From Acidobacteriota bacterium (GTDB lineage Bacteria; Acidobacteriota; Terriglobia; Bryobacterales; Bryobacteraceae): DNA of 47,873 nt. The translations under genes and the position numbers were made by a program. The stretch covers positions 1-47,873 of the forward strand of contig JAFDVS010000062.1 in assembly GCA_018268935.1 (NCBI GenBank). The letters run 5' to 3'. Of the stretch, positions 1 through 6,518 are shown one piece after another. The stretch's first letter is position 1. Every line of letters begins with the position of its first letter. Under the pieces are notes generated by a model. It saw only the letters and a program-made list of their open reading frames with translations, searched no databases and was not told the origin of the DNA.

Positions 1-120
1 ATTTTTGCACCGGCGGTGACAGGTGCGGATCAGGTGGCCTCAGGCACGGTGGCTCGCGGGTCTGGCCCAACTTCCGGCTTGCGCGTGATCTGGGCGGAGT
101 TAACCAAAGAGTCCTATTAA
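1..120 (+). CDS. C-terminal end of an unknown gene cut by the window edge
   Basis: The first reading frame is open from base 1 to a TAA at 118-120, giving 39 residues ending in WAELTKESY. Composition (many Gly, Ala, Thr, Val) would fit the end of a secreted protein, but I do not recognise it. The same frame is open again from 121 to a TGA at 265-267, so a longer original reading frame could have been broken by the stop at 118. Bases 104-151 resemble a PIN toxin gene on the other strand, so this area looks decayed or rearranged. Confidence 0.25.
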   Translation: MFAPAVTGADQVASGTVARGSGPTSGLRVIWAELTKESY

Positions 121-151
121 ATGCTCGGCGTTAATTGGCAACATAGTCCGG
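104..151 (-). pseudogene. Fragment of a second PIN-domain toxin gene
   Basis: This 48-base stretch matches bases 1008-1055, inside the intact PIN toxin gene at 881-1264, at about 39 of 48 positions. On the minus strand it reads TMLPINAEHLIGLFG, against TVLPISAEHSMGLFG in the intact protein. No start, catalytic acidic residues or further homologous sequence is visible, so this is a remnant. It suggests that a related toxin gene once stood here and was deleted, leaving part of its centre. Confidence 0.45.
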
Positions 152-263
152 CCGTAGCCGGAGTTGGTTTGGCCACTAAAGTCGCGATCAACGGCACAGT
201 GATCAATAGCATCGTTCCCAGCGCGGCCTTGCCCATCGACTGGAAAGTCGCTAGCCTTGAGGT

Positions 264-467
264 ATGAGCAGGCACGCAGTCCAACTCCTTGAAGATTTCG
301 AAGCACTGCCTCCCGGCGACAAGCAGGCCTTTGCCGTCGAGGTCCTGCGACGTACTCGGGAACTGCCTTTTGACTCAGGTCCATTGTCCGACGAAGAAAT
401 TGGAGAGGGCGGTCGAGCGCTGTTTGCCTTTTTGGACCAGGACGAGAATGGTTCCGAGGCGCGGTGA
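264..467 (+). CDS. Small antitoxin-like protein of a MazEF-type pair
   Basis: A 67-residue protein with a predicted helical N-terminus (LLEDFEALPPGDKQAFAVEVLRR as an amphipathic segment) and an acidic C-terminus (LSDEEIGEG, FLDQDENG). Its 3' end overlaps the start of the MazF-like toxin gene by 20 bases in another frame, the usual layout of toxin-antitoxin pairs in which the antitoxin comes first. I do not see a clear AbrB or MetJ DNA-binding motif, so the antitoxin call rests mainly on size, charge and position. Codon usage is less C-ending than in most of the window, consistent with mobile gene content. Confidence 0.6.
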   Translation: MSRHAVQLLEDFEALPPGDKQAFAVEVLRRTRELPFDSGPLSDEEIGEGGRALFAFLDQDENGSEAR

Positions 468-765
468 GGTCTGGCTGTTTGATCTGGGCATGACTGCCAA
501 GACGCGCCCGGTTCTGGTCGTCAGCGTCGAGTACGGCGATGCGGATCGCGCCATCGTGACGGTTGTTCCGCACACAACCGAGATCCGCCATAGTCCCTTC
601 GAGATACCCGTCAAAGCGCCATTCCTTCGACCAGGCGCTTTTCTAGTTCAAGGCGTCTCCACCTACCCGAAAGCCTGGGCGATTCGAAAACTCGGAGCGC
701 TTCCATCTATTCAAATGGAGTCAGTTATGGATGCCTTGGCTAAGTGGTTGGGTATCCACGTCTAA
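448..765 (+). CDS. MazF/PemK-family toxin (mRNA endoribonuclease)
   Basis: A 105-residue protein opening with PRRGEVWLFDLG and followed by KTRPVLVVS. These are the two N-terminal strands typical of the PemK/MazF fold; the RGEVW and RP-VLV blocks are the family signature. The family cleaves single-stranded mRNA and is held inactive by the antitoxin. The frame is open further upstream from 289, but the ATG at 448 gives the correct family length and starts at the conserved motif, so it is preferred. It overlaps the upstream antitoxin gene by 20 bases, implying translational coupling. Confidence 0.8.
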   Translation: MVPRRGEVWLFDLGMTAKTRPVLVVSVEYGDADRAIVTVVPHTTEIRHSPFEIPVKAPFLRPGAFLVQGVSTYPKAWAIRKLGALPSIQMESVMDALAKWLGIHV

Positions 766-887
766 CATAGCTCGCGGGAAACGGCGTAGTGCATAGTCGC
801 TTCTGGATCGTCGACGATCCGTAAAGTAACAAAGAGCGCGCCACCTGCCCGGTAAACGTCATTCCAAGGCCCCAACGGATTCACCAC
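762..887 (-). CDS. Short orphan reading frame or gene remnant after the PIN toxin
   Basis: On the minus strand a 41-codon frame runs from GTG GTG (overlapping the TGA of the PIN gene) to a TAG at 762-764. It encodes VVNPLGPWNDVYRAGG, then ALFVTLRIVDDPEATMHYAV and a short tail. The composition looks protein-like, not random, yet I recognise no family. It converges with and slightly overlaps the end of the MazF gene. It may be the stump of a larger gene displaced by the toxin-antitoxin genes, or simply a chance frame. Confidence 0.22.
   Translation of the reverse strand: MVNPLGPWNDVYRAGGALFVTLRIVDDPEATMHYAVSRELC
805..820. repeat. Perfect 16-bp palindrome
   Basis: GGATCGTCGACGATCC is fully self-complementary with no loop. 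It sits between the convergent MazF and PIN genes, inside the short orphan frame. A loop-free palindrome of this length could be a protein-binding or recombination site; it is a poor terminator because there is no T-run. Confidence 0.4.
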
Positions 888-1264
888 ATCGTCCGGAGGC
901 CTTTGTACTTCTTGAATTCACGGTCCTTGGCCACAAGGGGAACACTTTCAGCAAGTGCTATCGCAATCAACGCGCGGTCAAACGGATCGTGGTGATGACT
1001 GGGCAGGCCAAATAGTCCCATCGAATGCTCGGCGCTAATTGGCAACACGGTCAAGTTGAGATCGAACACCAGGGATTCGACATGTTTGCGGGTGAACGGC
1101 GTCAGCCCTCTGTTAGCCTTGATGGCGATCTCGATAAAGGAAATCGGGCTCACTAACCGCACGGTATCGGGATCTTCGAGGAGGCGCCGGACCTTCGGAG
1201 TAAACGCAAGATCAGTGACTCCCCCCGCCACGTAGAGGGCAGTCGTGTCGAGTAGAACACGCAA
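881..1264 (-). CDS. PIN-domain toxin (VapC-like ribonuclease)
   Basis: A 127-residue single PIN domain. The acidic residues expected for Mg2+-dependent RNA cleavage are visible: D6 in the N-terminal LLDTTAL strand, E45 in SFIEIAIK, D96 in HHHDPFDRALIAIA and D114 in LVAKDREF. The HHHDPFDR block is typical of PIN toxins paired with Phd-type antitoxins. The antitoxin gene ends one base before this ATG, so the two are translated from one transcript. It probably acts as a cytoplasmic RNase kept silent by its partner. A decayed relative lies at 104-151. Confidence 0.85.
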   Translation of the reverse strand: MRVLLDTTALYVAGGVTDLAFTPKVRRLLEDPDTVRLVSPISFIEIAIKANRGLTPFTRKHVESLVFDLNLTVLPISAEHSMGLFGLPSHHHDPFDRALIAIALAESVPLVAKDREFKKYKGLRTMW

Positions 1265-1265
1265 C

Positions 1266-1514
1266 TCAGCGCCGCCCCTGGAGAAACGCTTCGGCTTCCG
1301 CCTCCGTCATCGGACGCGTTGCTTCATGAACCTGCTCCGGGGTCATTGCAACGAATCCCTTCAACGTCCCAAACCGCGGCGCCCTTCTCACAGACGGCTG
1401 CACCAATTCGGCGATCACTCGGCCGTGCCTTCGAATAACGACCCGCTCGCCCTGTTCAACCGCTGCCAGCAGTTGAGTGAGCTTGTTCTTTGCTTCGGTA
1501 ACGCTCACGTTCAT
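1266..1514 (-). CDS. Phd/YefM-family antitoxin
   Basis: An 82-residue protein beginning MNVSVTEAKNKLTQLL, followed by GERVVIRRHGRVIAELV. That is the N-terminal Phd/YefM DNA-binding and dimer fold (V-T-E-A-K-x-x-L, then E-x-V-x-I-x-R-x-G-x-x-V-A). The C-terminus (TRPMTEAEAEAFLQGRR) would wrap the toxin. It is the first gene of a two-gene minus-strand operon with the PIN toxin, separated by one base. By family analogy it represses its own promoter; no operator is obvious upstream. Confidence 0.85.
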   Translation of the reverse strand: MNVSVTEAKNKLTQLLAAVEQGERVVIRRHGRVIAELVQPSVRRAPRFGTLKGFVAMTPEQVHEATRPMTEAEAEAFLQGRR

Positions 1515-1650
1515 AGTGCGATTCTAGCTATCCTCTGGCTATTTCGCAACCGCCGCCGCATCAAACGCAGGCGCCGCAATCCGGACTGAGCAGGAACCGT
1601 TAGACCGCTGGTGCTAAACTTGGAGCTAGCTAACGAGGATTCTACTCCCC

Positions 1651-2985
1651 ATGCGTTTCACCACAGCTGCCCTCTTTGCCCTATCCCTGCCTGCTCTCTG
1701 CGCCACCACGCCCAAGCAGGCCACCTTCCACAAGGACGTCCTCCCCATCCTCCAGAAACGATGCCAGGAGTGCCATCGCCCCGGCGAAGCGGCCCCCATG
1801 TCGTTCCTCACTTATAAGGATGCACGTCCCTGGGCCAAAGCGATCAAGGCCGCCGTCCTCAACAAGAAGATGCCCCCGTGGTTCGCCGATCCCGCCCACG
1901 GCCAGTTCCTCAACGACCGCAGCCTCTCCCAACCGGAAATCGACATCCTCTCCGCCTGGGCCGACAACGGAGCCAAGGAAGGCAACGCCAAAGACGCCCC
2001 CGCCCCACTCACCTTCGCCAACGGCTGGACCATCGGCAAGCCCGATGCCGTCTTCGAAATGCCCCAGGCCTTCACCGTCCCCGCCAGCGGCAAGGTCGAT
2101 TACACCTGGGTCGTCGTCCCCACCAACTTCACCGAAGACAAGTGGGTCGAAAAAATCGAAGTCCGCCCCGGCGCCCGCGAAGTGGTCCATCACATCGTCC
2201 TGATGGCTCGCGCCCCCGGCACTCCCTACATGACCAAGGCCCAGCCCGGCGTGCCATTCACCCCGCCTCCCGGAAAGCCGATGAACGGCGAAGACAAGGG
2301 CCGTGGCATCTTCTACATGCTCGGCGGCGGCGTCGAAATGGTTAGCGTCTACGTCCCCGGCGGCCTCGCCTACGAAACCAAGCCCGGCCAGGCCCGCCTC
2401 CTCAAAGCCGGCACCGACCTCATCTTCCAGATGCACTACACCGCCAACGGCAAAGAAACCAAGGATCAGAGCCGCGTCGGCATCGTCTTCGCCAAGGAGC
2501 CCCCCAAGGAGCGCGTCGTCAACACCTTCGTCGCCAATCCTCTCCTCCGCATTCCTCCCGGCGAAGCCAGCGCCAAGGTCGTGGCCAAGGTCCCTGTCTA
2601 TGAGGATGTCACCCTGCAAAGCATGTTCCCCCACATGCACGTCCGCGGCAAGTCCATGGAATACCGCGCCACCTACCCCGACGGCCGCACCGAAGTTCTC
2701 CTCAACGTCCCCAAATACGATTTCAACTGGCAGCTCAGCTACTACCTCAAGGAACCCAAGAAGCTCCCCAAAGGCACCCAACTCGAAATCGTCGCCCTCT
2801 ACGACAATTCCCCAAACAATCCCCACAACCCTGACCCTAAACAGGAAGTCCGCTGGGGGGAACAAACCTGGGAAGAAATGCTCGCCGCATTCGTCGATTT
2901 CGCCATCCCCGTCAACGTGAATCCCGGCGACATCGCCCGCCCCAAAGCCCCGCCCAAGCCCGCAACAACCGGCGGCGGCAATTAG
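1651..2985 (+). CDS. Secreted cytochrome c / copper type II monooxygenase-like protein
   Basis: A 444-residue exported protein. Residues 1-18 form a signal peptide. A c-type heme motif CQECH is at 38-42 with downstream methionines (M50, M74) available as the axial ligand. The rest resembles the copper type II ascorbate-dependent monooxygenase fold (PHM/DBM): HH at 180-181 and H262 in QMHY would form one copper site; H328 and H330 in PHMHVRGK, and M410 in QTWEEML, the other. All expected copper ligands seem present. Such fusions are frequent in Solibacter relatives and planctomycetes; the substrate is unknown and no electron donor gene is adjacent. The next gene starts 8 bases after the stop. 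Confidence 0.8.
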   Translation: MRFTTAALFALSLPALCATTPKQATFHKDVLPILQKRCQECHRPGEAAPMSFLTYKDARPWAKAIKAAVLNKKMPPWFADPAHGQFLNDRSLSQPEIDILSAWADNGAKEGNAKDAPAPLTFANGWTIGKPDAVFEMPQAFTVPASGKVDYTWVVVPTNFTEDKWVEKIEVRPGAREVVHHIVLMARAPGTPYMTKAQPGVPFTPPPGKPMNGEDKGRGIFYMLGGGVEMVSVYVPGGLAYETKPGQARLLKAGTDLIFQMHYTANGKETKDQSRVGIVFAKEPPKERVVNTFVANPLLRIPPGEASAKVVAKVPVYEDVTLQSMFPHMHVRGKSMEYRATYPDGRTEVLLNVPKYDFNWQLSYYLKEPKKLPKGTQLEIVALYDNSPNNPHNPDPKQEVRWGEQTWEEMLAAFVDFAIPVNVNPGDIARPKAPPKPATTGGGN

Positions 2986-2993
2986 AATAGAAT

Positions 2994-5039
2994 TTGCCCA
3001 AGCCCGACATCGGAGACCTCTTCGCGGACCAGACCCCCTCTGGTCCGCTTACCATTTTTCACGCCCAACTCACCGACACCTCCCATCAGGACTGGCGCTC
3101 CCTCTTCGAAGGCTTCACCGAACTCAAAGCCATCACCTTCTCATCCAGCATTGAATTCCTCGTCGAACTCGCCGCCCAGTTCGATGACCTCGAAATCGTC
3201 TTCGGCTCCGAACGCATTCTCTCCCGCGAGCACTGGGCCCTCGCCCAAGCCAGCCAGGCCGCCGAAGCTTACTCCTTCTCCGACCTCCTCGCCGATCAGA
3301 AAACCTTCACCGAAGCCCTTGGCCGCTATCTCGGCAAGCACGGCAAAGCGCTCCTCCAGCGCGTCCTCGACCGCACTCTCCGCTTCCGCCTCCTCCGCAA
3401 ACGCCCCAGCCACGAAAAGCTCTATCTCCTCTCCGGCCCAAACGGCAAACGCGTCGTCACCGGCTCCGCCAACCTGAGCGCCATGGCCTTCGAAGGCCGC
3501 CAGCAGGAAGTCTACATCGCCTTCGAAGGCGCCAAAGCCTACGACACCTTCACCGAATACTTCGAGCGCGACTACAAAGAGAGCGATCCCATCGACCCCG
3601 ATCTGATTGTCATCGAAGTCCCCGATGCGCCCCCCGAACCGCGCAAGTCCGGCGTCGATCTCAACGACACGCCAGTGGCCCGCGTCGTCAAAGCCGGAGC
3701 CGTCATCCTCGAAGAACCACCGCGCTCCACCGGCACCGGCTTCACCGCCGAAGCCATCAAGGAAGCCGAAAAACTCGGCGCCGAACTCCGCGACCTCAAC
3801 CTCCCCAAAACCAAATCCGGCCAGACCATGATCAACGCGCAATCCCTCGTGCGCGCCATCCGCCAGCATCAGGCCAAACCCATCGCCGAACCCACCGAAG
3901 ACCGCATCCCCCGAGCCGTCGTCAACTTCCCTTCCGGCGAAATCACCGTCGATGGCGCCCTCTGGTTCACCCTCGATCAAACCAAAGTCGATCACGCCGA
4001 GCTCAAGCGTGACGCCGAGCTCATCACCAGCTTCATCGAAAGCTACGGCGTCTTCTTCGGCGACGCCAAAGGCGCAGTCGATCACTACTGGGCCTTCCTC
4101 GTCTGGCTCTACGGAGCCCCCGCCGCGCCCTACCTCCGTCAGGCCGCCATCCCCGCAGGCATCGATCCCTGGATCTATCCCGTATACGCGGTCCTTTACG
4201 GCCGCTCCAGCGGTGGCAAGACTTTGTTCACGCGAGTCGCCGCCCGCTCCATGTTCGGCTTCGACAAAATGATCCGCAGCGGCGTCTTCACCGCGGTCCG
4301 TACCCTCGGACTCCGCGAGCGCCTCGGCGCCATCCCCCTCCTCATCGACGATGTCACCCGCGACAAATTCGCCGAACACGTTCCCAGCCTCGTCCGCACC
4401 GACCAGGAACTCTCCGATTGCTACGCCCCCGTCGTCATCACCACGAACAAGGATGTCACCGCCATACCCGCCGACATCAGCAAGCGCATGATGACCTGCC
4501 ACATCGACGCCGCCATCCCCGAAAATCGCTCCGTCGCCGGACAGGTCGCCCGCAAAATCACCCGTGAAATCGGCACCGCCCTCTACCGCGCCTATCTCCT
4601 CCGCATGATCCCCCGCGTCCGCGCCATGCGCGCCGACATCGACGAAAACAAAGCCGGTTTCCCCGATCTCTTCATCGCCTCATCGGAAACCCTGCGCCAA
4701 TTATTCGAAGAGGCCCTCGGAGCAGCACCCGAGTGGGCCCGCGCCATCTCCTTCCACGACAACTTCGGCATCCGCCACCGCAAATTCTCCGAACAGCTCC
4801 AGCAAATCCTCGCCGAGGCCGAAGACCGCATTGAGGTGAATCGCAAAACCGCCGAGATCGTCATCCAATTCGGCGGCGACACCAATCAAGCGGCGCAATT
4901 CGCCAAAGGCGTCCCCGACTTCGTCCTCAAAGGCCGCTTCGCCGACATCGTCCGCCTCGACCTCGAAGCCATCGAAAAAGAAATGCGCCTCCCCGTCGAA
5001 AGCGGCAAGGGCTTCTGGGCCCGGCTCCTCCGCCGGTAA
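2994..5039 (+). CDS. PLD-like domain fused to a P-loop ATPase
   Basis: A 681-residue protein. The N-terminal part (about 18-185) resembles the phospholipase D nuclease fold: H140-x-K142 with a downstream GSANLS (157-162), although the aspartate of the HKD motif appears to be serine (S147). A linker rich in charged residues (about 210-310) leads to an ATPase with Walker A GRSSGGKT (403-410), Walker B AIPLLIDDV (446-454), a sensor VVITTNKD (480-487) and a candidate arginine finger in SKRMM (496-500), an SF3/AAA-like arrangement. The frame starts at a TTG, with no later good start before the PLD domain. PLD-ATPase proteins occur among phage-defence nucleases, but no partner gene is present here, so a defence role is inference. 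Confidence 0.65.
   Translation: MPKPDIGDLFADQTPSGPLTIFHAQLTDTSHQDWRSLFEGFTELKAITFSSSIEFLVELAAQFDDLEIVFGSERILSREHWALAQASQAAEAYSFSDLLADQKTFTEALGRYLGKHGKALLQRVLDRTLRFRLLRKRPSHEKLYLLSGPNGKRVVTGSANLSAMAFEGRQQEVYIAFEGAKAYDTFTEYFERDYKESDPIDPDLIVIEVPDAPPEPRKSGVDLNDTPVARVVKAGAVILEEPPRSTGTGFTAEAIKEAEKLGAELRDLNLPKTKSGQTMINAQSLVRAIRQHQAKPIAEPTEDRIPRAVVNFPSGEITVDGALWFTLDQTKVDHAELKRDAELITSFIESYGVFFGDAKGAVDHYWAFLVWLYGAPAAPYLRQAAIPAGIDPWIYPVYAVLYGRSSGGKTLFTRVAARSMFGFDKMIRSGVFTAVRTLGLRERLGAIPLLIDDVTRDKFAEHVPSLVRTDQELSDCYAPVVITTNKDVTAIPADISKRMMTCHIDAAIPENRSVAGQVARKITREIGTALYRAYLLRMIPRVRAMRADIDENKAGFPDLFIASSETLRQLFEEALGAAPEWARAISFHDNFGIRHRKFSEQLQQILAEAEDRIEVNRKTAEIVIQFGGDTNQAAQFAKGVPDFVLKGRFADIVRLDLEAIEKEMRLPVESGKGFWARLLRR
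3024..3048 (+). terminator. Strong hairpin over the start of the PLD-ATPase gene
   Basis: GCGGACCAGA and TCTGGTCCGC form a perfect 10-bp stem around a CCCCC loop, followed by TTACCATTTTT. It lies about 40 bases after the stop of the cytochrome gene but inside codons 11-19 of the PLD-ATPase frame. It has the form of a terminator or attenuator for the upstream gene; because it is translated, ribosome movement would influence it. Confidence 0.45.
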
Positions 5040-5156
5040 CTCCAACCTTCACGCGAAAAGTGGCGCGGACCATCGCAGTATGTGGTCTGCCTCGGCCGAA
5101 GGCCGCGTTGACAGCCCACCCGTTCCAGTCCCAATCCCGCTGAATCTTCCGCGAGA

Positions 5157-5203
5157 CATCGGTGCACATCAGTCGGCATCAGCCCGAATCGGTGCCCACA
5201 AGA
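5157..5203 (+). repeat. ATCGGTGT-type dispersed repeat, copy 1
   Basis: A sequence built of the words CATCGGTGCACATCAG, GGCATCAGCC and CGAATCGGTGCCCACA. It aligns over about 45 bases with 35160-35207. Internally it is a loose tandem of an ATCGGTG unit. Both copies are intergenic. Confidence 0.55.
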
Positions 5204-5365
5204 AGTGTCGAACCAAGAACGAGCCGCCGAGGCGCGAGAGTCACTGTTTTTTCGACCCTGCATCGGCCGAAGGCCGCCCCAACATCCTCTGGCTACCTCA
5301 CCTTTGCCCAGGCCGCTTCCTCACTGTCGCGCCTCAATGATGTTGCCGCTAGTTCGAAAAGAGTT

Positions 5366-5388
5366 ACTGAGCCGCGCGCGGAGCGGTT
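5366..5388 (+). repeat. Divergent copy of the GAGCCGCGCGCG dispersed repeat
   Basis: ACTGAGCCGCGCGCG directly followed by GAGCGGTT. It shares the left half and the closing GCGG arm with the copies at 13153, 30286, 44732 and 46995, but the spacer between the arms is shortened. Confidence 0.45.
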
Positions 5389-5441
5389 GTTCGAGCCTTT
5401 AGACACGGGCTTCTGGCCCCCAAAAGCGGGGAAAGTCTGTT

Positions 5442-6500
5442 TTATAACGTCCGCGTCACCTTCGTCAAAGTCCGCGGTTGGTCCGGGTCCAGCCCCTTCT
5501 CCTCCGCCAGACTCGCCGCGAAAAGCTGCGCCGGCACAACGTACGGAATCGGTGTGTACACATCCTCCGGCAGCGGCCCCGCATGCCGCAGCTTCGCCGG
5601 AATCCGGATCACCCGCTTCGAAGCAGCAACATCCTTGTTCGAAGCATCCGTAATCACCAGCGTGTCCGCCTTCAACTGATCCAGCCGCTCCCGCATCCCC
5701 TGCATGGAAGGCCAGGTCACCCCGCCCGGCCCGAACAAAAACACCGGAAACGCGTGCTCCACCATTGCAATCGGTCCGTGCAGAAAATCCGCTGAGCTGA
5801 ACCGCTCCGCCACCACATAGCACGTCTCCATCATCTTCAACGCAAATTCATACGCATTGGCGTAATTCAATCCGCGCCCCACCACCACCGTGTGCCGCAT
5901 ATAGCGGTAAGGCTCCGCCCGCTCCCGAATCTCCGCCTCCAGCTTCAGACTCGCCGCCGCCCAATCCGGCAGCCTCTTCAAATCGTCCAGCTTGATCTTC
6001 GCCCCCAGCGCATACGCCAGCAGGTAAGCCATCAGCATCTGACCCGTGTACGTCTTCGTCGCCGCCACGCTCTTCTCGCGCCCGGCCCGCACCAGAAACG
6101 CATGCTCGGCCAGCTTCGCCAGCGAGCTCTCCGCCTCATTGGTGATCCCGATCGTCAGCGCCCCCTGCTCCTTCGCCCGCTCCAGCACCAGGTTCGTATC
6201 CGTCGATTCCCCCGACTGCGAAATCGCCACGAACAGCGCATCCTGGCACTTCAATGACGCCCCGTACAACGTGAAAATCGACGGCGCCGCCAACGACACC
6301 GGGATCCCCGTCGCAATCTCCAGCAGATAGCGCCCAAACAGCGCCGCATTGTCCGACGTCCCGCGAGCCGCCAGCACAATCATCCGCGGCGGATTCTTCT
6401 CCAGCCGCTTCTTCAGCTTTTCAACGTTCTTGATCTCTTGGCGCAGCGTGCGCTCCAAAGCAGCAGGCTGCTGGCGGATTTCATCCCGCATGAAAGACAT
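5442..6500 (-). CDS. Double SIS-domain sugar-phosphate isomerase/deaminase (GlmS C-terminal / NagB-II type)
   Basis: A 352-residue protein made only of two SIS domains, with no glutaminase domain. The first has AARGTSDNAALFGRYLLE and the phosphosugar-binding AISQSGESTDTN; the second has GRGLNYANAYEFALKMME and SADFLHGPIAMVE. The C-terminal tail LDPDQPRTLTKVTRTL matches the aldose/ketose isomerase tail of this family. Proteins of this kind interconvert or deaminate glucosamine-6-phosphate in the cytoplasm; lacking a glutaminase, it is more likely a deaminase/isomerase than a GlmS synthase. It is followed by intergenic repeats and preceded by the secretin gene on the same strand, 18 bases away. 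Confidence 0.8.
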   Translation of the reverse strand: MSFMRDEIRQQPAALERTLRQEIKNVEKLKKRLEKNPPRMIVLAARGTSDNAALFGRYLLEIATGIPVSLAAPSIFTLYGASLKCQDALFVAISQSGESTDTNLVLERAKEQGALTIGITNEAESSLAKLAEHAFLVRAGREKSVAATKTYTGQMLMAYLLAYALGAKIKLDDLKRLPDWAAASLKLEAEIRERAEPYRYMRHTVVVGRGLNYANAYEFALKMMETCYVVAERFSSADFLHGPIAMVEHAFPVFLFGPGGVTWPSMQGMRERLDQLKADTLVITDASNKDVAASKRVIRIPAKLRHAGPLPEDVYTPIPYVVPAQLFAASLAEEKGLDPDQPRTLTKVTRTL

Positions 6501-6518
6501 AGATCATTGGTAGCAGAT

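Larger units (their letters stand above)
5040..5441. other. 402-base gene-free region rich in short repeats
   Basis: No convincing gene lies between these convergent genes. The region holds two copies of CGGCCGAAGGCCG (5093-5105 and 5264-5276), each able to form a 5-bp stem with a GAA loop. It also holds one ATCGGTGT-type element (5157-5203) and one divergent copy of the GAGCCGCGCGCG element (5366-5388). It looks like a collection site for repetitive intergenic elements. Confidence 0.6.

Noticed and set aside
5162..5653. 163-codon frame in the 5.2 kb gap
   Set aside because: It runs through repeat elements and into the antisense of the SIS gene; no start signal or recognisable domain.
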